Assembly: GCA_963780545.1 (NCBI GenBank)
Contig: CAWACK010000020.1
Location: 1-64,000 of the forward strand
Length of the DNA stretch: 64,000 nt
Source of the DNA: UBA8941 sp963780545
Lineage (GTDB): Archaea; Thermoproteota; Bathyarchaeia; TCS64
Direction: 5' to 3'
Shown one piece after another: positions 38,299 through 46,519 of the stretch (the first letter of the stretch is position 1; each line of letters opens with the position of its first letter). Below the pieces are notes generated by a model. The model saw nothing but the letters and a program-made list of their open reading frames with translations. It made no database searches and was not told the origin of the DNA. The translations under genes and the position numbers were made by a program.

Positions 38299-38408
38299 GC
38301 GGGGGTACCCGAGACTGGCCAAAGGGGCGGGACTTAAAATCAAGCAGTCTCTGGTGAGAGATCCCGTAGCTCAGGCTTTCGTGGGTTCAAGTCCCACCCC
38401 CCGCACCA
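38299..38408 (+). tRNA. tRNA-Leu (anticodon UAA) with a 22-nt intron
   Basis: The acceptor GCGGGGG pairs with CCCCCGC, followed by A and an encoded CCA. The anticodon stem CGGGA/UCCCG encloses CUUAAAA (anticodon UAA) once a 22-nt insert (38339-38360, with a 3-base ambiguity) is removed after position 37, the canonical archaeal intron site. The long variable arm and GGUUCAAGUCC T loop fit leucine. The 3' half is the attachment site of the adjacent integrated element and remains intact. Confidence 0.92.
38339..38360 (+). other. tRNA-Leu intron
   Basis: A 22-nt insert at the 37/38 position, just upstream of the attachment core which begins at 38364. It contains a small hairpin (GTCTCTGGTGAGAG) consistent with a bulge-helix-bulge substrate of the archaeal splicing endonuclease. 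Confidence 0.75.
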
Positions 38409-38416
38409 AATTTCCA
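38364..38416 (+). repeat. attL, 53-bp direct repeat in tRNA-Leu
   Basis: These 53 bases are identical to 46531-46583. They cover the 3' anticodon stem strand, variable arm, T arm and acceptor of the tRNA, plus CCA and eight further bases. Confidence 0.95.
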
Positions 38417-38481
38417 ACCCCAGAAATCTTGTTGATTATCTGAGGGATAGAGGACTCAGGGATTCAACGATCCAGAGCAAG

Positions 38482-39279
38482 TTGAAGATCGTGAATTCCC
38501 TAGAGAAGAAAGTAAATCTGTGGGATACAGGCGAAGTTGAGAAAATCATACAATCCTCTAATTGTGGAGGCAGGCGAAAGAATCTCAAATCATACGCCTA
38601 TCGTGATTGGTGTCGTTGGAAAGGCTTTGATTTTGTACCCAAGTTTTTTGAGGAAAAAGAACCAGATTTACCATACATACCTACAGAGGTAGAATTGGAT
38701 GAATTAATTGCTGGATGCAATTCCAAGTATGCTTGTTTTTTGCAATTATTGAAAGAAAGCGGATTCAGACCATCTGAGGTTCTTAGTCTCACACCAGATT
38801 CAATAGATGTGGAAAGGAGGATCATAACACTCAACACTCCTGCAAAGAGGGGAAATCCAAGGCAGTTTAAGATGTCCCAGAGGTTGGCAAGTATGTTAAG
38901 CCCACTTCTAAATCCTCAGGGAAGAATGTGGGGTAACTTAGATGTTGAGTCAATTCACAGAACCTATAGCAATCGAAGAAAGAAACTTGCTGAAAAATTA
39001 GGAAATCCAAAATTGCTGAATATCACACTCAGGACATTCAGGCATTGGAAGGCAACCACAGAGTACCACAGAACCAAGGACATTTTACACGTTAAGGAAA
39101 TGTTAGGACACAAAAACATACAAAACACTATGATCTATACTCACCTGATGAATTTCGAGGATGATGAATTCGTTGTAAGGGTAGCCAATTCGGTTGAGGA
39201 ATTCACAAATCTACTAGAGTCTGGATTTGAATATGTCTCAGACTTTGGTGAATTGAAAGTGCTTAGGAAGAGAAAATAA
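38482..39279 (+). CDS. int: Tyrosine integrase, body of a partitioned gene
   Basis: The 265 residues from TTG 38482 include the catalytic domain: ESGFRPSEVLSL (first Arg), TLRTFRHWKAT (second Arg box, with Arg in place of the usual His), MLGHKNIQNT (His) and MIYTHLM (Tyr nucleophile). The frame stays open upstream through 38417 (RNLVDYLRDRGLRDSTIQ, the core-binding helices) and through attL, but has no start codon there. The matching ATG is in the right end at 46520. Integration therefore cuts off the start and promoter. The product integrates the element into tRNA-Leu. Confidence 0.9.
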   Translation: MKIVNSLEKKVNLWDTGEVEKIIQSSNCGGRRKNLKSYAYRDWCRWKGFDFVPKFFEEKEPDLPYIPTEVELDELIAGCNSKYACFLQLLKESGFRPSEVLSLTPDSIDVERRIITLNTPAKRGNPRQFKMSQRLASMLSPLLNPQGRMWGNLDVESIHRTYSNRRKKLAEKLGNPKLLNITLRTFRHWKATTEYHRTKDILHVKEMLGHKNIQNTMIYTHLMNFEDDEFVVRVANSVEEFTNLLESGFEYVSDFGELKVLRKRK

Positions 39280-39285
39280 AACGGC

Positions 39286-40090
39286 TCATTGATAGTGAAC
39301 AAGAGAATTTCTGCCTAAATTTGTAATAACAAAACCCTTTGAAGTATATGCCACGAAATTTACACTCTGAAGTCGAGTTAAAGTATCAAGAATTGTGGCT
39401 TGCTTAGAATCGGGAAAAAAGGTAATTAACTCCTGATTAGAAATTGGACCTGAGTCATCAATTATATTCAATATGCGTTTTGTTAACATCGAGAGTCTAG
39501 GTAATCTTACTTTTACACTAGGTTCAATTTCTAAAGGAACATTCACAGGAGTCGTGCCAATTTCCAGTATCTTGTTATATATTTTTAATAGAAGTTCCTT
39601 TTCACCAACGGTTTTCGTTGACTCAATATTGATCTTAGATTTTAAAGGAGATTCATTTTCATAATCTGGTGAATCAACAGTTTTAATCAACTCAATTAAT
39701 TTGCCCTTTGCTGATATCAGGTCATCTGGATCGAGGGAATAAAAGACCACTCTCTCGTTTCTTACATCAAAGGGAATTATGGTTCCCTCAGTGGCTATTA
39801 GAATTACAGGTTTATTTACAGCGTGTCTGATTGCTAATTCATAGAACACGTTAGGATTAAGATTTGTGAGATCAGCTATTACAAGAATCAGATTCCATTA
39901 ATTTTTCTGTAATAGCTGTGGTTATAGTACCCGGATGAGGTAACTCGTCTGCTCTTTTACAACTGAATTTATACTCGGTACAAACTGGCTCAATTAGATG
40001 GCGTTTAACTTTATCAAAGAAATCCCTTTCTGGAGAGTCCTTAGCACCAATTGGTGAAATAAGAAATGTGGTCTTTTTCTTCTCAGCCAT
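39286..40090 (-). pseudogene. TIR/nucleoside deoxyribosyltransferase-like protein with winged-helix tail, frameshifted
   Basis: The N-terminal frame (39872-40090) reads TTFLISPIGAKDSPERDFFD and ADELPHPGTITTAITEKLM. The second (39286 to about 39890) continues LVIADLTNLNPNVFYELAIR. Together this is the Rossmann-like domain of the deoxyribosyltransferase/TIR-like group that is frequent in defence and conflict genes. One extra T near 39887 (GATTCTTG) breaks it. The C-terminal 70 residues look like a winged helix (GPISNQELITFFPDSKQATI). Repaired length is about 268. Convergent with int. It may be a defence or exclusion gene of the element. Confidence 0.7.
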
Positions 40091-40274
40091 ACATAAGAGT
40101 CAACTTTCACAGAATATAAAACATTGGTGCTTAGGGAAGGGAAAAAATATTTCAATATTTCAATAGTATTTTTCTTCTAATATTACTACACATTTCATAC
40201 ACAGCAACTACAACGTAACGTTTATTAAGGGATTAGGCTCAATCTTATGCTTTCCTATAAGGAGGCATTAAAAT

Positions 40275-40439
40275 ATGATAGATAAAACAAAACCTCAATT
40301 TGATGTAGTATGTGATAAGTGCGGATACACTTTCAAAACACGTTTAGTACGTAAGTTTGTGACTTGTGGTTACTGTAGCCACAGTTTCCCCAATCCAAAT
40401 TATATTGAACTCAAGCCTACTAAACAAAAGGCAAAGTAA
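40275..40439 (+). CDS. Small zinc-ribbon protein
   Basis: This 54-residue protein has two CxxC knuckles, VVCDKCGYTF and FVTCGYCSHSF, forming a zinc ribbon, and a basic tail (KPTKQKAK). A strong ribosome-binding site (AAGGAGG) lies about 10 bases upstream. It stands just before the DUF3987-like gene with 26 bp between. A nucleic-acid-binding or regulatory role is likely but unproven. Confidence 0.75.
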   Translation: MIDKTKPQFDVVCDKCGYTFKTRLVRKFVTCGYCSHSFPNPNYIELKPTKQKAK

Positions 40440-40465
40440 AAGTAAGGTCTAAGGGGATTTTACTT

Positions 40466-41128
40466 TTGACTGAGCCATCTACACTTAGTCCATTAAACGG
40501 ACAAAATGTTAATCTAAATGTAGGTATAGATTTCTCTAACATTTCAGAAGTTGATTTAACTAAAATTTCTAATGCCAAGTACGTTGAGCCAGATGGTTTA
40601 ATCAAGGAAATCAAGGACTATCTATGCAGTAGAAACGAAGCAGACCCACTGTGGAATGAAAGTTTAGCATTAGTTTGTGTTTCTGTCGCTATGGGCAGAG
40701 ACATATTTGTGCCACACATTTATGGTGACATTAAAGGAAATCTCATGTTTCTGTTTATTGGTGCTTCAAGCATTTCTTTCAAATCAGTTGCCAAAGACCA
40801 AGCAGAGGAACTAATCAAAGAATACCAGAAGAGACAGCAAAAGAAAGTCCTGAAAGACAATGGAATTGTTAATGAAAAAGGTAATGGTGACTTTCTAATA
40901 TACAAAATCCGCAAGGATGCACACGATTTAGCAACCAATGAGGAAAAGAAAACGGACTTTTACAAGGATGAGGAAAAATTATTAGAGAAAATCAAGTCGG
41001 AAATGAAGTTTTACATTATACCTTCACAGTTCACCTCTGAGGCTCTAATAACCTATCTCTGTGAGCAACCAGAAGGTGTTGTGTTTGGTGACGAATTCTC
41101 AGGTGCATATGAGGGGCACAAAAGCTAA
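40466..41128 (+). CDS. DUF3987-like replication protein, N-terminal frame
   Basis: These 220 residues form the first part of a protein like the DUF3987 family of element-encoded helicase/primase-associated ATPases. The core region has NLMFLFIGASSISFKSVAK where a Walker A would be expected; the glycine before the Lys-Ser is missing. A Walker B-like VVFGDEFSGAY follows at the end. A frame change near 41105-41115 (GGGGCACAAAAGC) leads into the next reading frame. The N-terminal 60 residues carry no known domain. Confidence 0.65.
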   Translation: MTEPSTLSPLNGQNVNLNVGIDFSNISEVDLTKISNAKYVEPDGLIKEIKDYLCSRNEADPLWNESLALVCVSVAMGRDIFVPHIYGDIKGNLMFLFIGASSISFKSVAKDQAEELIKEYQKRQQKKVLKDNGIVNEKGNGDFLIYKIRKDAHDLATNEEKKTDFYKDEEKLLEKIKSEMKFYIIPSQFTSEALITYLCEQPEGVVFGDEFSGAYEGHKS

Positions 41129-42113
41129 GGAATATATGAAAAACTTAATGGAAACTCTCTCTAAACCCTGGGACAACAAAATGCCTAGCTCTATGACCAT
41201 TAAAAGAGATATTGAAAATCCAGAGGATACATATGTCTCTTATATTTCAGCAAGCACGCCATACTTCTTGAAAATCATAAGTGACAACTTTTTCTTACAG
41301 GGTACTGGTGTTAGGGTTTTGTGGGTATTTAAAAGCAAGGCAGAGAAAATCAAAACTTCACATAGGACACTCTCAGGTTCAGAAAAGCGAGCAATACAGG
41401 ACAAAATTCATTTTATAGTTGATTTGTTAGACAGACTTAGAAATATGCCAAAGGGTGCTATTGTTGTCCCAGATGATGTCTCAAATGTGTTGGACAAGTT
41501 TCAAACTGATAATCACAATTTAGCAGTCGAAATATTTGAAAAAGATATGTTTTCAACCTCAACAAGCTATCTTGCCCGAATGTCCCAGAATACTTACAAG
41601 ATAGCACTAATTCATTGCCTATCCAGATATGCTTTAGAGCCTACTGATAAAAATCCTACACAAATTGTAATGACGATGGCAGACGCTGAGTATGCTATGG
41701 GCTTAACTATGGTATACTATGAAAATTATCTTCAAATGTATAAAGCTAAACACATTCTCTCTAATGAAGGCAATTTCACTAAAAGCTATCAAGCAGACTA
41801 TCGGAGAATAATCTTCATAATAACCAGCAAGGGTGGCAAGGCAACATTCAACGATATACGCAAGGCTACAGGTTGGAAGGGTGATGACATTTTCGATAAC
41901 TTAGCTGAAATGATAAAGGCAGGGACAATTACAAAATTTGTAGAGGTAGCAGGTAATCATAAAGAGGCTGAGTATTACCGTTTGTTGGCAGAGGGTGAGG
42001 AAATCCCAGAGCCTCAACATCTGCCTAGTGCCCCTCTAACCTCAAATGGTAAAAGTGTCTCACTATCTGAGTTGTTTGGGGCAAAATCCCAAGAGCCAAC
42101 ACTTAATTCTTGA
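41061..42113 (+). CDS. DUF3987-like replication protein, C-terminal frame
   Basis: This piece continues the preceding frame from TKAKEYMKNLMETLSKPW onward; its first 17 or so residues are out of frame. It has the DUF3987-type sensor region (YVSYISASTPYFLKIISDN), an arginine-rich stretch, a helical lid and a winged-helix tail (GGKATFNDIRKATGWKGDDI). Joined, the protein is about 545 residues and is the probable replication initiator or helicase of the element. The frame break may be a sequencing error or real inactivation. Confidence 0.65.
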   Translation: MSNQKVLCLVTNSQVHMRGTKAKEYMKNLMETLSKPWDNKMPSSMTIKRDIENPEDTYVSYISASTPYFLKIISDNFFLQGTGVRVLWVFKSKAEKIKTSHRTLSGSEKRAIQDKIHFIVDLLDRLRNMPKGAIVVPDDVSNVLDKFQTDNHNLAVEIFEKDMFSTSTSYLARMSQNTYKIALIHCLSRYALEPTDKNPTQIVMTMADAEYAMGLTMVYYENYLQMYKAKHILSNEGNFTKSYQADYRRIIFIITSKGGKATFNDIRKATGWKGDDIFDNLAEMIKAGTITKFVEVAGNHKEAEYYRLLAEGEEIPEPQHLPSAPLTSNGKSVSLSELFGAKSQEPTLNS

Positions 42114-42622
42114 AGAGAGTGAGAGAGTGAGAGAGTGAAAGCCTTCTAATTTTCACTCTCACTTCTTATTACACTGAGAAAGAAAGAAGAGAGAGAAAAA
42201 ATCTCTCTATCACTCTCTCTCTTTCTCACTTTGTGAATCTATTCTAAAAGTAAAATAGTAGTAAAAGGTAGGTTTGTCCAACAGTCGGACAAAGGTAGAT
42301 ATATGCTGTAAAAGCATAGTTTGTAGACTACACCTTTTGGTGATGTCCAACAAAAGGTATATCCATACCTTCTGATCATGTTGATCTAAAAGTTCACCTC
42401 ATTTGAGGGAAACCTTATTATAAACACAAACCTTTTTAAATTCTACTAAATACAATATCATCGCTATGCTCTCAGTCACATAGCACCATAACCTCACAAG
42501 TCTAGTGGCTCTCGCTTGTGAGGTGATTTTTCAATAGTCAATAGTTGTCAATAGTATTGTAATTATGTAATAGTTTTCTACATAGGATTAAACATTATCA
42601 CAGTAGTAATATTTAACTACTT
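42114..42622. other. Hairpin- and iteron-rich noncoding region, candidate origin
   Basis: This 509-bp gap starts with purine-rich GAGAGTGAGAGAGTGAGAG repeats facing CTCTCT-rich repeats (42113-42235). It then has four perfect inverted repeats: TTTGTCC/GGACAAA (42273-42293), TATGCT/AGCATA (42302-42318), ACCTTTTG/CAAAAGGT (42332-42358) and ACCTCACAAG/CTTGTGAGGT (42491-42524). A T-run follows the last. Three TCAATAG copies follow (42531, 42538, 42548). This is the best candidate for the replication origin and for transcription termination. Confidence 0.55.
42491..42531 (+). terminator. Hairpin followed by T-run
   Basis: A 10-bp perfect stem ACCTCACAAG/CTTGTGAGGT with a 14-base loop is followed by ATTTTT. 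It could end transcription, or be part of the origin. Confidence 0.45.
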
Positions 42623-42985
42623 ATGCAATCGAATTATGATATGGTTAAATCAAGCAATCAATCTAATAGGACTTATACAAGAAGGAATTTAGGTTCAAGC
42701 AAGTCTGAAAACTATTTCATAGAATACTACAAGAATGTAGCAAAGCCTAAGCGTGGAATTGTAATGAGTAGGGAAGAATACCTTGCTTGTTGCTCATTTA
42801 AGACACTTCATAAACAATTATGCAAACTCTATCACAAAAAATTAGACATTACAGATCAGATGGAAAAGTTAAATGTTGAGATTGATTCGGTTGTTAAAAT
42901 TATTCAACAAAACCCAAAAATCCCACTCTATTCAATGTATACTTTGAAGAATGAAGAATGGAATGTTGGTAAGGTGGTTGAGTAA
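42623..42985 (+). CDS. Hypothetical protein of the element
   Basis: This 120-residue basic protein (many Lys and Ser near the start) has a central helical stretch LCKLYHKKLDITDQMEKLNV that could be a coiled coil. No family is recognised. It overlaps the next frame by up to 35 bp, so the two may be translationally coupled. It begins the second gene block after the putative origin. Confidence 0.6.
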   Translation: MQSNYDMVKSSNQSNRTYTRRNLGSSKSENYFIEYYKNVAKPKRGIVMSREEYLACCSFKTLHKQLCKLYHKKLDITDQMEKLNVEIDSVVKIIQQNPKIPLYSMYTLKNEEWNVGKVVE

Positions 42986-43646
42986 AAAGTTGTATAAAAA
43001 ACAAACTCAATTTGAGCCACAAGTCGATCCAACACAGTCTCAGCAGAAACTTGATATAACTTATATTGTGCTTAAAGATATACTAATGGTAAATAGTAGT
43101 GCAATAGAAGGTGATGAAAATAGATATGCAAATTCTATTGAAACATTGCTTTCTGATTTACCAGTAGAAAACATTAAGAATATTGAAGCACATAAAGAAG
43201 AGTATATAACAAAGATAGAGAAACCCATCTTTAAAACCTTCTGTGGAAGACAGATGGGAAGTATTGAAAATCCGTTAATGGCTAATGTGAAGGGGAGAGA
43301 CTGGAATTGGAGTGCGGATAGAAACAATGGAAAGCCAATTGTGATAAGTCCAACAATAGAAGAAGTTGAAGAAATTGATTACCATAAATTGCTAAGGTTT
43401 ATAATGTCGGAATTGCAGTCCATAGGCGTAACTTGGAAAACAGAGCCACACGATAGAGTTGGTAAAAGGATAAAACAACCACCCACTCCACTTATCACAC
43501 TAAAGGATAACTCACAAGCACGCTTACTAATACAAAAAGAAGTCCCGCCAGAAATAGCTTTACTACAAAATGAAGTAAATTCTACTGAAGATCGTGAAGA
43601 AATTGAAGATAGTGAAGAAATGGACTTAGAAGACGATGAGCAATAA
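42951..43646 (+). CDS. Hypothetical protein with acidic tail
   Basis: This 231-residue protein starts within the end of the preceding gene; ATG 42951 or 42963 are the candidate starts. The C-terminal 20 residues are strongly acidic (EDREEIEDSEEMDLEDDEQ), as in some DNA-mimic or DNA-packaging partner proteins. I recognise no domain. It overlaps the following ATPase by 11 bp (ATGAGCAATAA), so the two are coupled. Confidence 0.6.
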   Translation: MKNGMLVRWLSKKLYKKQTQFEPQVDPTQSQQKLDITYIVLKDILMVNSSAIEGDENRYANSIETLLSDLPVENIKNIEAHKEEYITKIEKPIFKTFCGRQMGSIENPLMANVKGRDWNWSADRNNGKPIVISPTIEEVEEIDYHKLLRFIMSELQSIGVTWKTEPHDRVGKRIKQPPTPLITLKDNSQARLLIQKEVPPEIALLQNEVNSTEDREEIEDSEEMDLEDDEQ

Positions 43647-44691
43647 TTTAGAGTTTGTCGCATCACCCGATGATTATCAAGGCTCTCACCCTTGGGCAAA
43701 TTGGCACGGTTTTGCCTATGAAAAAGGTGGTAATTTTAATGCAAATGTACTGAATTTTATCCAAAAGAAAAGGAATAATTTGGAGGCTCTTATCATCGCC
43801 ACAACTGGTCCAGCAGGATCGGGTAAGTCTCTGTTTGTTTTGAGACTATGCCAAATTCTCGATCCGAAGTTTAACGTAGATCAAATTTGTTTCGGTGCTG
43901 AGGAATTTATGGCTTTGATTGGTCCCGACAGTCCACTAAAAATGGGGCAATGTATAATTCTGGATGAGTCCCAGTGGGGTGCAAATTCGAGAAGCTGGTA
44001 TGATAAAGTCCAACAAGACTTGATGCTTCAACTTGAGGCTATCAGATCAAAGGGTTTTTGCATATTTATCGTTTCTTTGAGTGAAGCGTCACTAGACTTG
44101 ATCGCAAGAAACTATGTAATTTCAATGAAAATCCATATGCTAAAACGTGGGCACGGAAGGGTATATTCCTACAATATGGGTCCCTTTAGTGTAAAACCGT
44201 ATCCAAAAATTGTTAGTCGAGACTGTGAGATGGAATTACCCAGTATTGAAGAATGTGGATATTATTCTTGCTTAAAATGCCCATATTCGGGACTTTCACG
44301 GACTCTGTGGAAAAAGCGATCTCACTGGTTGGAAAATGGTGATATTATATGCCAAACTTTGAGGGCTAAGTATGAAAGAAAGAAGAAATCCTTTGTTGAG
44401 CAAATGGCAAATGAGTCTACTGAAAGGCATATCGCAAAAAAGGAAGATGTAGTGAGCAAAAAGGTTACTGTAGATGACGCTATAGCCGTTTTAAAGGCTA
44501 ATTCTAATGAATTGAGCCTATCCAATCAGGGTAATGTTAGCCGTCCAAGTGCGGAATTACTCATTAGAAAGACATATCAAAATATAAGTGATCGGACTAT
44601 ACTAAAGGCTATTTCAATACTATCGCAGGATGTCCTATTTTGTAGTAAGTTGAGCATGAAAAAGAATACCATTAAAACAGCTACAGAATAA
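43636..44691 (+). CDS. P-loop ATPase of the element
   Basis: This 351-residue protein has Walker A TTGPAGSGKSLFVL (about residue 58) and Walker B QCIILDESQWG (about 107), then a zinc-like cluster CGYYSCLKCPYSG (about 210). The layout is that of an AAA/Zot-like or packaging/partition ATPase, but no family can be named with confidence. The C-terminal 100 residues are helical. It is coupled to the preceding acidic-tailed protein. It may drive DNA movement or replication. Confidence 0.7.
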   Translation: MSNNLEFVASPDDYQGSHPWANWHGFAYEKGGNFNANVLNFIQKKRNNLEALIIATTGPAGSGKSLFVLRLCQILDPKFNVDQICFGAEEFMALIGPDSPLKMGQCIILDESQWGANSRSWYDKVQQDLMLQLEAIRSKGFCIFIVSLSEASLDLIARNYVISMKIHMLKRGHGRVYSYNMGPFSVKPYPKIVSRDCEMELPSIEECGYYSCLKCPYSGLSRTLWKKRSHWLENGDIICQTLRAKYERKKKSFVEQMANESTERHIAKKEDVVSKKVTVDDAIAVLKANSNELSLSNQGNVSRPSAELLIRKTYQNISDRTILKAISILSQDVLFCSKLSMKKNTIKTATE

Positions 44692-44953
44692 ACTCAATTT
44701 TCTCAATTTCGACACTACCGTGATACACTTAGACATACTGGTGTATGTGCTTCTCTTCACTACCATTGAAGAAACCTTATAAATAAGGTTATTATGAGAT
44801 TTCAATTATTTTTGTAATCAAGATTACAGGAAGAAAAGCGAAAAACGAAGAAAAGAGTTTCGATAGTTTGTGTCTACTATATTATATGGGGGCATGTATA
44901 TTGTTGGGGTGTAGCAACTCTTTCGTAGTAACATTCAATAATGGACAAAATCA

Positions 44954-45715
44954 ATGTATTATACGGTAGGATATGCAGTGTCAAAGAATATAGTAATAAC
45001 ATTGGAAGATATGAAGTCTCTGTATGAAAGGTTAGATGAACACGCACAAGATGTGGCTATTCATAACAATTGGACAGATCAACACTTGGATGAATACTTG
45101 TTAAAGTACCATTCTACTTTAGCTATACTATATTGGATAGGATTAAGAGTGAGTGAAGTTGTTGGTGACTCTGGTTGCAGATGGAAGATACTTTCAGCAA
45201 AGGGCAAGCTGTTAAGCAGAAACCTTCAGCTACCAGAGAAGTGGTGGAAGCTACCAGAAGAGGAAGGGCTATGGGTTTGGAAGTCAAGAGAGCCAACCAA
45301 GGGCATACTCAAAGAGGACATTCAGCTAAGGAATGGCATAGTCTACATAACCTCTAATCCCTTGAAACACGGCAGGAGAGATTCAGCAATTGAGTTGTCT
45401 AGTAGTTTGCCTTTAGTAGATTACATCATAGAGGCATGGAATTTAGCAAAGTCTGGTGATAGAGTATTCAAGGTTAGGCACTCTCAGCTATGGGATACAC
45501 TTCACAAGCTAATGGTTGTGGATATGCCAGAATTCAAAGGATCGCACCAGTTTAGGCACAATAGGGCACAAAAGTTTGCTAATGATGAGGATGCTACACT
45601 TAGAGATATGATGGCTTGGTTTGGTTGGAGGCGTTCAGCAACTGCGGATTCATATATTACAGGTGCAAGAAGCACAAGCAAGATGAGAAATATACTTAGC
45701 AAAGAGGTTTCGTGA
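44954..45715 (+). CDS. Second tyrosine recombinase
   Basis: This 253-residue protein shows the recombinase signatures YWIGLRVSEVVG (first Arg), GSHQFRHNRAQKFAN (HxxR-like), MAWFGWRRSATADSYI (Trp box and Tyr). It is only distantly related to the left-end integrase and has an intact start and frame. It may catalyse excision, resolve multimers or act on another site. It lies 0.8 kb inside the right attachment repeat. Confidence 0.85.
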   Translation: MYYTVGYAVSKNIVITLEDMKSLYERLDEHAQDVAIHNNWTDQHLDEYLLKYHSTLAILYWIGLRVSEVVGDSGCRWKILSAKGKLLSRNLQLPEKWWKLPEEEGLWVWKSREPTKGILKEDIQLRNGIVYITSNPLKHGRRDSAIELSSSLPLVDYIIEAWNLAKSGDRVFKVRHSQLWDTLHKLMVVDMPEFKGSHQFRHNRAQKFANDEDATLRDMMAWFGWRRSATADSYITGARSTSKMRNILSKEVS

Positions 45716-45762
45716 TGTTTTACCCTAACCCAATTTCTTCTGTATTACCTCTTCCTTCCTGA

Positions 45763-46302
45763 TTATTTGCTGTGCTTCAACCCTTCAGTGTAAGCCTTCC
45801 AGCATTTTTCAATACATTCTCTAAGATTAGCATCTGTCGAGTAGTTCATTAATTTTAAGGGACTAAATGTATGTAGTATTTTCACATCATCTTGTACACC
45901 CATCATATTTGACACTAAATGGGCATAATCTATTTTTACATCATCGTCTGTGTTATCCTTAATTATTGATAGTGCTAGTTTACTCATTAAATGAAGTTGT
46001 TCATATTGTCCGACATAGTTTTCATGGTGCCAAGCATTTCTATTATCGTCAGGCGAGATGTCGAAACTGTAGGATATTTTTTTAGACTCTAAATAATCTT
46101 TGACCTTACGCTCTATCGCAACTCGTTTCAAAGGTATTCTGAGGCTTATTAGAACGTTTGTTTGATTGTAACCTCTAATGGTATAATGAGGTAATGCTGT
46201 ATCATCAACTTCCTGAATGATTTTGAAGATATCTTTTATTGAATTAAATGTATCTTTAATAGAAGGCTCAAATGATACAACAGCCCAAATATTTAGTTCC
46301 AT
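45763..46302 (-). CDS. Hypothetical protein at the right end
   Basis: This 179-residue soluble protein starts MELNIWAVVSFEPSIKDTFN and contains DISPDDNRNAWHHENYVGQ. No known domain is recognised. It reads leftward, convergent with the second recombinase. Length and the lack of frameshifts support expression. Candidate cargo gene of the element. Confidence 0.6.
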   Translation of the reverse strand: MELNIWAVVSFEPSIKDTFNSIKDIFKIIQEVDDTALPHYTIRGYNQTNVLISLRIPLKRVAIERKVKDYLESKKISYSFDISPDDNRNAWHHENYVGQYEQLHLMSKLALSIIKDNTDDDVKIDYAHLVSNMMGVQDDVKILHTFSPLKLMNYSTDANLRECIEKCWKAYTEGLKHSK

Positions 46303-46519
46303 TTTAAGTTCACTAGCTACATAAACTTCATTTGTTTGTAGCTGTTAAAAAAGATTTTCTATAAGTTGATATCGCTATAGTATTGTGTAAATTTAAAATC
46401 TGGATGAGCCATAGAGGAAAATCATCATAAGAACTAACAATTTGGCACAGTGGCTCTAGTAGGCATCCAACCATCCGTCTAAAATACGAGTTAATCTGCT
46501 TAGTAAATTGGTTGAATTG

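Noticed and set aside
42113..42235. Short GA-rich and CT-rich repeats considered as a CRISPR array
   Set aside because: Units are simple sequence without spaced unique spacers, and no cas genes are present. No CRISPR array is visible anywhere in the window.
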